From: Tretioscincus oriximinensis
Taxonomy: Eukaryota; Chordata; Lepidosauria; Squamata; Gymnophthalmidae
Length of the DNA stretch: 64,000 nt
Direction: 5' to 3'
NCBI GenBank assembly: GCA_022410635.1
Contig: JAJVDF010001192.1
Span: forward strand, 62,001-126,000
Shown here piece by piece: positions 11,775 through 19,740 of the stretch. Within the stretch, counting starts at the first letter, position 1. Each line of letters starts with the position of its first letter. The position numbers were made by a program, and so were the translations under genes. Below the pieces are notes generated by a model. That model saw only the letters and a program-made list of their open reading frames with translations. It was not told where the DNA came from and ran no database searches.

Positions 11775-12129
11775 TTAAAAGTGGGGTTGACATATTTCCC
11801 AGAAAACTGGGATTCTCCTGGATTTGTGGACAAAAATATTGTGCCATCTGGTTTAATAAAAAAAAAATCCCGGTTTTCCATCCCAACATTAGGAGAAGAA
11901 GGAGGGAGGACAGAGAGGCAGCAGCAGTCATCAATGCAGTGGCAGGGTACCCGCTTTTTTTCTCTTCCCCTGCTGCACTGCCCGCCTCGTCGCCCAGAAC
12001 TTCCAGTCTGCTCGGTATGTGTGTGTGCGTGCATGCATGCACGTGTGCATGTGCGTCATCATGGGAGGGGGACTAATTTCTAAATTGTGTCCCGGTTTGG
12101 GACACTTAGATTATGGCAACCNTACTTAA
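11775..12129. mobile_element. Candidate non-autonomous DNA transposon bounded by TTAA
   Basis: TTAA at 11775-11778 and 12126-12129 flank imperfect terminal inverted repeats: GTGGGGTTGACATA on the left and, in reverse complement, GTANGGGTTGCCATA on the right. TTAA target sites are used by piggyBac and related superfamilies. The interior is GC-rich for this window, has no transposase frame and contains the alternating purine-pyrimidine run at 12015-12056. The superfamily is an inference; a hAT-like element with unclear ends is the alternative. Confidence 0.5.
12015..12056. repeat. 42-bp perfect alternating purine-pyrimidine run
   Basis: Every step from 12015 to 12056 alternates purine and pyrimidine, mixing GT, GC and AT dinucleotides around a GCATGCATGC core. 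Such sequence is a classic Z-DNA-prone tract. It is not a pure (GT)n microsatellite. Confidence 0.9.
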
Positions 12130-12333
12130 ATGAAAAATTAATAGTCACAATTTCTGTACCACATGAAAAATGTATAGCTAAAGATCAGGTTTCCAAAGCT
12201 GGATTCAAACTTACAAGGAATAAATTTTAGAGAATTTAAAGATTTAAGAAACGTAACAGTGTTCTCAATATGGTTTTAATAGAATGAAAAAATAATTTAA
12301 GTTAAATCAATATTATTCTCAAAATGTACATCA
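12130..12333. other. AT-rich spacer
   Basis: Short spacer between the TTAA element and the first palindrome. Nothing recognised. Confidence 0.5.
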
Positions 12334-12423
12334 ATAAAAATACTGTTATTGTTCACNACTTAGATTGTGCTATACTGTACAGTATAACACCTTCTAAACA
12401 GTGAACAGTAACAGTATTTTTAT
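12334..12423. repeat. 90-bp near-perfect palindrome (fold-back element 1)
   Basis: The outer 23 bp (12334-12356 and 12401-12423) are inverted copies with one mismatch, and the centre is the perfect 16-bp palindrome TATACTGTACAGTATA at 12371-12386. Both share the same axis at 12378.5, so the whole 90 bp can form one hairpin. Size and symmetry resemble small palindromic MITEs such as MADE1. A microRNA-type precursor is a less likely alternative, with no conservation evidence. Confidence 0.9.
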
Positions 12424-12556
12424 GGAAAGCTGTTTTCTCGGCCAAAAAGCCAAGGCAAATGAATGTATCACCTATGTGTATACTTTAATTGAAGCATTGT
12501 ACATAGGTGACAAGGTGATAATTTGTCATGGCCTTTGGCTGAGAAAACAGCTTTCC
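12424..12556. repeat. 133-bp imperfect palindrome (fold-back element 2), abutting element 1
   Basis: GGAAAGCTGTTTTCTC at 12424-12439 is the exact reverse complement of 12541-12556. Moving inwards, GGCCAAA..GCC..GGCAAAT pairs with ATTTGTCATGGCCTTTGGCT, and ATCACCTATGT pairs with ACATAGGTGA..GGTGAT with one small indel. The left edge begins one base after the end of the preceding palindrome. No coding content. Confidence 0.85.
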
Positions 12557-12609
12557 GTTCTCACTTTCAGGCACTATGGGTGTGTGCCTAAAAGAATCTT
12601 CATGAGGTG

Positions 12610-12700
12610 TCAGCTTTATTTATTTATTTATTCATTCATTTACTCATTTATTAATTTATTCATTCATTTATTTATACCACCCTATACCGAAGGTTTAAGA
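12610..12700 (-). mobile_element. Sauria-type SINE tail, minus strand
   Basis: A TTTA/TTCA tetranucleotide tail is followed by TACCACCCTATACCGAAGGT, the inverted BovB-like 3' end shared with the full SINE at 54035-54275. Only the tail and a few dozen bases of body are present, so it is strongly 5'-truncated. Confidence 0.65.
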
Positions 12701-12957
12701 GAATTAACAGAATTAACATGTTAAAAGACATTAATATCCTGCAGTAAGGAAGAGAGCACACTTATGCACCCAGAAAGTACCTAGAATGTTGCAAAAGAAG
12801 AGATTGCTGATGCTTGCCAACATCAGCATGAAGTACGTTTCCTCCCATGGGGAAACTGCCTGCAGCCCTGTTGTGTGCCATGCCATCATGGGACTTGGCT
12901 ATAGGCAGCTTTATGAATCCTCTCTGGGTCCTCTTGGTACAAGTAGACTAGATATGC

Positions 12958-12981
12958 AAATAAATAAATAAATAAATAAAT
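12958..12981. repeat. (AAAT)n microsatellite
   Basis: About six perfect tetranucleotide units. It may be the remnant tail of a retroelement on the plus strand; no body is recognisable upstream. Confidence 0.95.
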
Positions 12982-13699
12982 GTGCATGTAGGTTCAAAAC
13001 CTGCAGCTCTTGTAACAAGGTGATTTCTATTTGAATTAAAGATCTGCAATCTCTTCTATAATTATGGAATATATATATTCTATGTATTCTATAATTGAAT
13101 ATCTTCTTCATTTCAGGATGTTTCAGGCTCTTCACTTCAAGATGTTATTTGTGCCAGTTGACCTTCCTCCAGTCCAGTCTGTCCTGTTGACAGTGGGTGT
13201 GTATAATCCTCACACCATACAGGCGAGTGGATCAGCATGTCATCCACGGATCCATGCATTTACATTTCCTGTCACTGGCCTACAATAGGTTAGCCTCTTC
13301 AAGCATGAATAATCCTTGGAATAAAAGGAAATCTATTTGCCCTCAGATGTCCTCCTTCCCCAATAGCCTCCTTGCTTTTGACAGCTGAAGAACAGCTCTG
13401 CAAGCTCTTTACATCTAATGTGTTCAGTGCTGTCTCCTGCATTCCAGGAGCTCCTTACACCAAGGACATACTCAAACACTGTCCAAAAGTCAATGCAGTA
13501 TACTGCATATTTCCTGTATACCTATTGGCTTTATATCTTCATATCTGTTTAGGATATTTTTTTNAAAAATATGTTTGTGTCATAGCTGACTCAGTTCCAG
13601 AATTATATCTTCTGCAAAAGGCTGAAGAAAACTTCAGCAGTTAACCACTTCAGCAAGGGAGGGAGGGGGGTTGTAGCACTTGGAGACTACAGGAGAAAG
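12982..13699. other. Unique sequence
   Basis: No exon or named repeat recognised. Open frames near 13064-13388 and 13372-13644 lack resemblance to known proteins and splice support. Confidence 0.5.
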
Positions 13700-14015
13700 T
13701 TTCAGAGAAATAGCCGTGTTTGTTAGTCTAGCAGAAAGTCCAGCAAAGGAGCTAGCAGCACTTTGAGACTAACTTGAGAAAAGTGGTTGGCATAAGCTTT
13801 CGTAGACAGGTCTACTTCTTCAGAAGTGCTGCTAGCTCCTTTGCTGGACTACAGGAAAAAGGTAAGTGTCATGAGCTTTCATAGACATGTGTACTTCTTT
13901 TAAGAAGTAGATATGTCTACGAAAGCTCTCATGCTGCCTACCTTTCTCCTGTTAATCTCCCAGTGCTACCAGCCCTTTTGCTGGACTTTCTAACTAAAAC
14001 TAACAGCTATTTATC
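13700..14015. mobile_element. Fold-back transposon of the GTTTCAGAG / AAGCTTTCGTAGAC family, two hairpins inside outer arms
   Basis: The outer arms start near GAGAAATAGCCGTG (13705) and end near AACAGCTATTTATC (14014). Inside are two consecutive hairpins. One spans 13738-13849, where GTCCAGCAAAGGAGCTAGCA at the left is inverted at the right. The other spans 13852-13951 around an ACTTCTTTTAAGAAGT centre, with arms CATGAGCTTTCATAGACAT / ATGTCTACGAAAGCTCTCATG. The terminal GTAGCCGTGTTAGTCT-type sequence is known from palindromic repeats of reptile genomes. No protein is encoded. The repeated-hairpin structure suggests insertion or duplication of one copy within another. Confidence 0.82.
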
Positions 14016-14599
14016 TAATTTGAAGTCAGCTCAACTGTCCTGGCTCTCAGTGGCTTCACTTGCTACTCATGTGATCACCACCATTATAAATTCTTTTGTG
14101 TGGGCCCTACAAGCTGTAGCATTATCATATTTGATGTAATATATAAGTACATAATGGACACTGTAGAGTTCTCAATAAAAATATGTGCAGCAAACAGTTT
14201 CATTTCCCATTTCATAGCTTTCATCAAATAAAACCAGGACTTAGTTTCCTTGTGTTGTAATGAATGTGAGTTTGACACATCTCTAATTACATAAAAAGTT
14301 AGACAACATGTGATTTTGACTTAAAACATGGCAATATATATTTTTTAAAACCCTTAAATCTAGTAATTGGGGAGGAGGGAGTGGACTGACAGTAGGAAAC
14401 CTAGGCTGCATCCCCACAAAGGATTTTTACTGTNATGGTACTTACCTCAGGCTGAATTGGCCCTATGAGTTCATGCAAGTTCAGCAATCCATTCACTAAA
14501 AAGCCCCATGATCTTGAATTTCTCAGCCACTGCTGTTTGTCCAATTACATATCAGACGTCTCTAAAATCCAAAAAATAGCTTTTGTGGGGCCTTCCATT
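14016..14599. other. Unclassified sequence
   Basis: No exon recognised. CTGCATCCCCACAAAGGA near 14408 and CTTTTGTGGGGCC near 14580 are weakly inverted and could be the ends of a decayed DNA element, but I could not define target duplications. One N at 14434. Confidence 0.35.
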
Positions 14600-14770
14600 G
14601 TGGGGAAATGATAAATTTCATCAGACTTCAAGGCTAAGTGTAAATGTTTATTGNCACTTGGCAGTGACTTATAGAGCATGTGATGTCACAAGAATACAAG
14701 AAAATGTAACAGAGAAACAGGAAACAACATGGAAAATTGAAGGTAGATGGGGTGGAACTACAAACAAGTT
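14600..14770 (+). repeat. Dispersed repeat, copy C (motif lost)
   Basis: This aligns by eye with 7240-7400: CTAAGTGTAAATGTTTATTG, then ATGTGATGTCACAAGAAT, then AATGTAAC, an AGA-rich part and GAAGGTAGATGG. The ZNF143-like core present in copies A and B is missing, so the copy carries an internal deletion or strong divergence. Confidence 0.45.
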
Positions 14771-14815
14771 TTTCCAGATTTTAGCAAGACAGTGAAACAA
14801 AACAAAGGGTGATGA

Positions 14816-15560
14816 GGCACCATTATTGTAATATATTTTATATTATTACTTTTCTTTACATTTAGCACTAAAGATTCATTAGTTGTCTATAAATATTCAA
14901 CTGATTGTTAGAACAGTAAAAATTAGACTTGAAGTTTTGAAAGGCTTCATAAGAACCAAGTATGCATAACTCACATTTTCTATGAAATTTCTAACCTTGA
15001 GTTGCATTTAATATTTTATGCTTCATCATTAATCTACTTTTCAGTGCATGGAAAATTCTAATGTATCTAATTATATTAATTTCATTGGAAAACTGCTGGA
15101 ATGAATGCAATGTTTTAATAATAATTTGCATATTATTGGGTCTGTAATCAGGAAAGGGAAAATAATTTGAGATCTAATATTACTGATTTCACACTTGAAT
15201 GTTTCGCTGTTGTTTGACAAAGTGATTTAAAATATTAAAAAAATGACTGGATTCTAATGAGAAAAATCCAATTTTATATTTATATTTAATTGTTGTAAAA
15301 GTGAAATAGGCCGTAGGTCATTGCAGACTTGTTTTAATGGTTTTAGTTGAGCTTTCTGTAAAGTACTACAGTACTCTGCAATTTTTTAAACTACCATTTA
15401 CATCCCTCCCAGATAATATTGCTAAAGGCACATTATGAGTTTTAGCTCAAAATATCTAGAAGGCAACAGATTAAGGGGGAAAAAATCATTATTAGAACAA
15501 TTCTTTCCAAAAGGCTGCCAAGCTTTCTTTACCTAGAAAACATTCACATAGTCTGCATTC
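14816..15560. other. Repeat-free AT-rich block, candidate conserved non-coding DNA
   Basis: About 700 bp without any repeat, long open frame or low-complexity run longer than a few bases. It contains the POU octamer ATTTGCAT at 15124-15131 inside TAATAATAATTTGCATATTA, and several TAAT cores. The look is that of developmental enhancers in gene deserts, but conservation cannot be judged here. Confidence 0.3.
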
Positions 15561-15639
15561 ACTAGGTCCAGTATTATAGGCCTTCAATTAACCAAGGATC
15601 ATTGTAGGCAAAATGTTCTACCCCATTTGACTTCTGGAG

Positions 15640-15785
15640 GGAATCAAGAGTAGATAAAGATTTTGCCTTTTGCTTCTGCTTGAGAACAACCAGACGCAAT
15701 TGACAGGGCATCGTATAAGGCAGAATGCTGAATTAGATGGGCTGTAGTTCAATTCAGCAAAATTCCTCTAATGTTTTTGTTTGAA
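15640..15785 (+). mobile_element. CR1-like LINE 3' end, diverged
   Basis: GGCAGAATGCTGAATTAGAT followed by GGGCTGTAGTTCAATTCAGC matches the arrangement at 4853-4910 (GATGCTGGACTAGATGGGCT). Only the 3' end is recognisable. Confidence 0.4.
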
Positions 15786-16027
15786 TTAGTTTCTTTTTCC
15801 CCAAACAACTGCACTGTTCAGTTTATTCATTCATTCATTCTTATACCATACCCTATACCCAAAGATCCCAGAGCACATAAGGTTGCGCACATAGGTTTTG
15901 TTGCTTTCCCCACAACAGACACCCTGTGAAAGAGGTGGGCTGAGAGAATTATAAAGAACTGTGATTGGCCCATGATCACCTAGCTGGCTTCATGGAAGAG
16001 TATGAAATCAAGCTCCTTAAAATGTAG

Positions 16028-16058
16028 TATGGTGTAGTGATTGGAGTGCTGGACTCTT
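16028..16058 (+). repeat. Inverted copy of the SINE head at the L1 5' junction
   Basis: TGGTGTAGTGATTGGAGTGC then TGGACTCTTA on the plus strand matches (about 24 of 30 bases) the reverse complement of the SINE head at 18444-18474. The L1 is therefore bracketed by an inverted pair and not by a direct target duplication. Confidence 0.75.
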
Positions 16059-18437
16059 ACCAAAATAGAACAAGACAAGGTTGTCCTTTATCTCCCCTAT
16101 TGTTCACTTTAACAATAGAACCTTTAGCGAACAGGATATGATTGGATAATAGTTGGGATGGATATAGGGTTAAGAGGGATACTATAAAAAATAATCTTCT
16201 TGCAGATGATGCAATAATTAATTCAGAGCAACCTGTTCAGATAATCAGAAAACCTAAGCAAATCATATATGAGTTTAAGAAGAATTCAGGTCTGTATATA
16301 AGCATGGAAAAATCTGAATTAATTCTGTTAAATACTAAAACCCAGGAAGAAAACAAAATTAGGAGAATAAGTGGTCTAAATTGAGACTAAAAAAAAAGAT
16401 TAAATACCTCGGAATAACATTATTTAAAAATTATGAGAAAACGGCTAAAAGTAATTACAAAAATATTTGCACACAATAAATAATATGCTTAAACAATGGA
16501 ACAAGAAAAATAATATCCTGGCTGGGAAGAATACAGGCAGTTAAAATGCTATTAATTCTGAAAGTGTTATACTTATTTCAAACACTTCCTGTAGCAATCC
16601 AACATGCATCTTTGAGAAAAAGGAATATAAGGATAAAAGAATTATTGGGGAGGGGGGGAATTGAGAATAGGAAATCTCATATTATATTAAATGCACCAAT
16701 GAAGGAGGGAGGATTTAGAGTACAAAACTTAGAATATTATATGGAAGCCTATTATATAAGCCATCTATTTTAGATAGAACACAAGACAAAAGATAAATGG
16801 GTCAGAATGGAAAGAATTATGCTGGTGGCTGGTGCAGTTTGGGACTGGGGGGCGCAGGTTCCTCCAGCCTCAACAAAGTTAGGAAAGTGGCTGGAAGGAG
16901 ACACATTCAGGCACTCTCTCTCAGTCTGCAAGTTGAATGTCAATACAAAATGGCACCTCTACAGAAACTGAGAGAGAGACTGTAGCTCCTCCTAGGCAGC
17001 CCTCCCATTGGCTCAGGGTTTGACAACCCCTTTTGACAATTAAAAAAGCTGCCTTGAGCTTTTTGGTTTGTTGGCAGCTCCTCTATGAAAGGAGATTTTA
17101 TAATTGATTTTAATCTCTGAGTGTTCACTGAACCCCACGAACACAGTGGTCAGCCGCCACTAGAATTATGATCATAGTTAAAAACCGCCCACAATTAATA
17201 AATCAAAAGAAAGCTATAATTAATCATGTGATGATGGCACCTGGAAGGTTCGGTTTAAATGTAAAAATAAACTTAAAGGTCCTATAGGGAGATGGGCTTT
17301 TCTTTGCATAAATGAAAATGAAGTATTCCTACATAAAAGTGATTTAAAGAAATTAGGAAATAGAGGCATAATAAAATTGGGGGATATGTATGACGAGTTA
17401 GGCAATCCAATCACTATTATTGATTTGGGAAGAATAATGGGGTTAGACATCTAGCTAAAATCAATTGCTATTGTTCATTTTCTCTCTTTAAGACAGAACA
17501 GAAGAAGAATTACAGAAACTCTACACCCAATCATAAATGTAGTTAAAGAAGTAATAAAAGGGGGTAAAGGTTCCATTGGCAAAATTTATAATATCTTATC
17601 CTGTGATCAAGTTAAAATTTCAGAAGATTTGGTAGAAAGATGGAGTATGGATCTTAATATTAATAAGGACAACACAGAGGATAATATTCACTTTATTAGT
17701 AAAGATTCTTATTATAGAAGGAGGGAGCTAAGATGAAAACTTATACACAGATGGTATAGAACACCAGTACAGTTGGCGCATATGACACAGGGCTTCAATC
17801 CAAATTGTAGGCTCTGTGCTAGCACTAGAGGGATGTATCTACATATGTGGTGGGAGTGTAGAGAAACAGTGAAATTTTGGGACTTAACTAAAGATCAATC
17901 AAATAAGATTTTAGGTTAATGGACAAAGGAGAGCTGTCTTTTATTTAAATTAGATAATTTAAATATTGTGTCGGAAGATAACTATTTGATTCAGCAATTA
18001 TTTATTGCTGCACAATCTGTAATTGCACCAGGTTGGAAAGCCATTGTGAATGGAATGTACAAAAATGGCATTTTTATATATTGGAACAGCTTCAATTTAG
18101 TGAAGCAAAGTAGGGAGCTACAATCGGGCATAAGAGGCCAAAGAATTGAGATTTGATGGATCTAATTATTAGTGAGGGATCAGTCAATACCAATTGTGGA
18201 AAAGGAAGCATTTTATGAAGTATTGATAAATTATTAAAGTTGTTGGGAGGAAGTTAACTAGAATATTATTTTATAATTAGTATAATGTAATAATTGATCC
18301 ACCATGGAAAGAGGGATGGGAGGTTTGTTGTATATGTTGTAAATACGGTATGTATTTTTTTTTCTGATTTGTTTTGTTCTTTTATGGTTTGCTCTTCTTC
18401 TGTTGTATAAGTCAATACAAAATTTAATTAAAAAAAA
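16059..18437 (+). mobile_element. 5'-truncated L1 LINE with a hAT-like insertion
   Basis: The left end encodes the L1 motif B block RTRQGCPLSPLLF (16068-16110), then the catalytic ADDA motif region (LLADDAII at about 16198-16222). Further on are L1-like stretches up to the C-terminal Cys/His segment RTPVQLAHMTQGF and C..C..HMWWEC near 17757-17860. Frames shift repeatedly and stops are present. A 341-bp element interrupts it at 16821-17161. The 3' end is A-rich (about 18421-18437). It sits inside a minus-strand SINE. Confidence 0.9.
16821..17161. mobile_element. Non-autonomous hAT-like element, 341 bp, with 8-bp target duplication
   Basis: AGAATTAT is present directly before (16813-16820) and after (17162-17169) the element; the match extends to nine bases if the next G is counted. 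The left end GCTGGTGGCTGGTG and the reverse complement of the right end AGTGGCGGCTGACC form short imperfect inverted repeats. An 8-bp duplication and CAGTGGCGG-like ends fit the hAT superfamily. L1 sequence resumes after it. There is no transposase. The interior has a (CT)n-rich part near 16910-16925. Confidence 0.75.
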
Positions 18438-18486
18438 CAGATAAGAGTCCAGCATTTTACCTACTACACCAAACTGATGCAGACAC

Positions 18487-19071
18487 ATGCAAGGACAAAT
18501 TTCTAATCAGATTTTGCTATATCTAACAAGCCTTCATTAAATTTCAGGAAACATTTCCTTCAGCCATTTCTGTCAACAGCCATTTGGGAGATGGCCTCTA
18601 CTTCCCTTCCTCATATTGGCTTCCATCAGGAGCAACGTTCCATCCCGCTGGAATTAAAGCAACAGTCCCATGGGTAATTTCCTGCTTTACCTTAAGAGAA
18701 ATGATGTCAAAGATATCAAAAACTCCCTTCATTTGTGACAGATACAGATGTTGGAAGATGTTTCAAACAACGCTTCATTTCAAGCACTATAGCGACACCT
18801 GATATGCTAGAAAGAGTCCAGAATGTGTGCACATGTTAGCTCTTCCTGTCAGAGTAACCCTAAGAAGAAATCCATCTTTATGGAGCATTGAAACTTTCAT
18901 AGACACAACCATATACCTGGGAACAATTGATACTGTAGACCAATGTTCCCAAAGGCCTTACCTATTGATTCCTGACAGATAGGCTTGCTCACTGGTATCT
19001 ATGCTTATATGGGAACAGTTGGGANGGGCAAAACTAAATTGTCCTGAAAGAGAATCAGAGAATACTTTCGC
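18487..19071. other. Unique sequence
   Basis: No exon or named repeat recognised; one N at 19025. An open frame at 18584-18802 shows no family resemblance. Confidence 0.5.
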
Positions 19072-19740
19072 ACTTTAAGAATATAGGAAGAGCCATACTG
19101 TATCTGGCCAGAGCCAATCCAGTCCAGCATTCTATCTCATACAGAGGCCCACCAGATGCACTTGGGCAGTCTGAACAGAGGAAAGCAAAATATGCATATG
19201 TTCATGACTCCCTGCAAATGGTATTTCAGGAGTCCTGCCTATTGCTCCATCTGGGAGGCAGCATGCAGACATCCATCCCGGTACCCATTTATAGCCTTGG
19301 TGTCCATAAACCTGTCTAGTCCTGTCTTGAAACTATCCAAGCTGTTAGCTACCACTACCTCTTCAGGAAGTAAATTCCACAGGCTGATGACCCTCTGGGT
19401 GAAAAAAATACTTTCCTTTGTCTGTTCTTACTTTTCTGCCCACCAGTTTCGAGGAGTGCCCTCTGGTCCTAATGTTGTGTGTGAGAGAAAACATTTTTCT
19501 CTATTCTCCCTATCCATCCCATGCAGGATTTTGTACACTTCAATCAGATCACCTCTCAAACACCGTCTTTCAAGGCTGAAGAGGCCCAGCCTGACATCAA
19601 AAGGGAGGTGCTCCAGACCCTTGATCATGCTTGTTGCCCTTTTCTGCACCTTTTCTAGTTCCACAATATCCCTCTTGAGATGTGGTGACCAGAACTGAAC
19701 ACAGTATTCCAAACCTGGCCTCACAACAAGATTGACTTGT
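19072..19740 (-). mobile_element. CR1 LINE 3' part, minus strand
   Basis: The minus strand encodes about 98 residues typical of the CR1 reverse transcriptase C-terminus: [19 protein letters not shown] at the start, then LEKVQKRATSMIKGL and RRCLRGDLIEVYKILHGMD. It is followed downstream (lower coordinates) by a 3' UTR ending in the inverted AAGAATATAGGAAGAGCCAT. The frame is open over 19428-19724. The element is 5'-truncated at about 19740. Copies of the same 3' UTR lie at 26430-26706. Confidence 0.92.

Larger units (their letters stand above)
15822..18486 (-). mobile_element. Sauria-type SINE, minus strand, split by an L1 insertion
   Basis: The tail (ATTC tetranucleotides, TACCATACCCTATACCCAAA) and body (CCCTGTGAAAGAGGTGGGCT, GAACTGTGATTGGCCCATGA, GGCTTCATGGAAGAG) lie at 15822-16020. 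The tRNA-like head (AGAGTCCAGCATTTTACCTACTACACCAAACTG) lies at 18444-18478. Together they make one SINE on the minus strand, with A-box and B-box regions on opposite sides of the inserted L1. An extra inverted copy of the head is at 16028-16058, at the L1 5' junction. Confidence 0.8.

Noticed and set aside
11698..12083. Overlapping 108-116 residue frames on both strands
   Set aside because: They coincide with the GC-rich TTAA-flanked element and its alternating run; no protein motif is seen.
12334..12423. microRNA precursor
   Set aside because: The hairpin size fits, but the pairing is too symmetric and extends to the ends like a MITE; no known miRNA seed was recognised.
19156..19698. 180-residue plus-strand open frame
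   Set aside because: It is the antisense shadow of the CR1 reverse transcriptase and 3' UTR on the minus strand.
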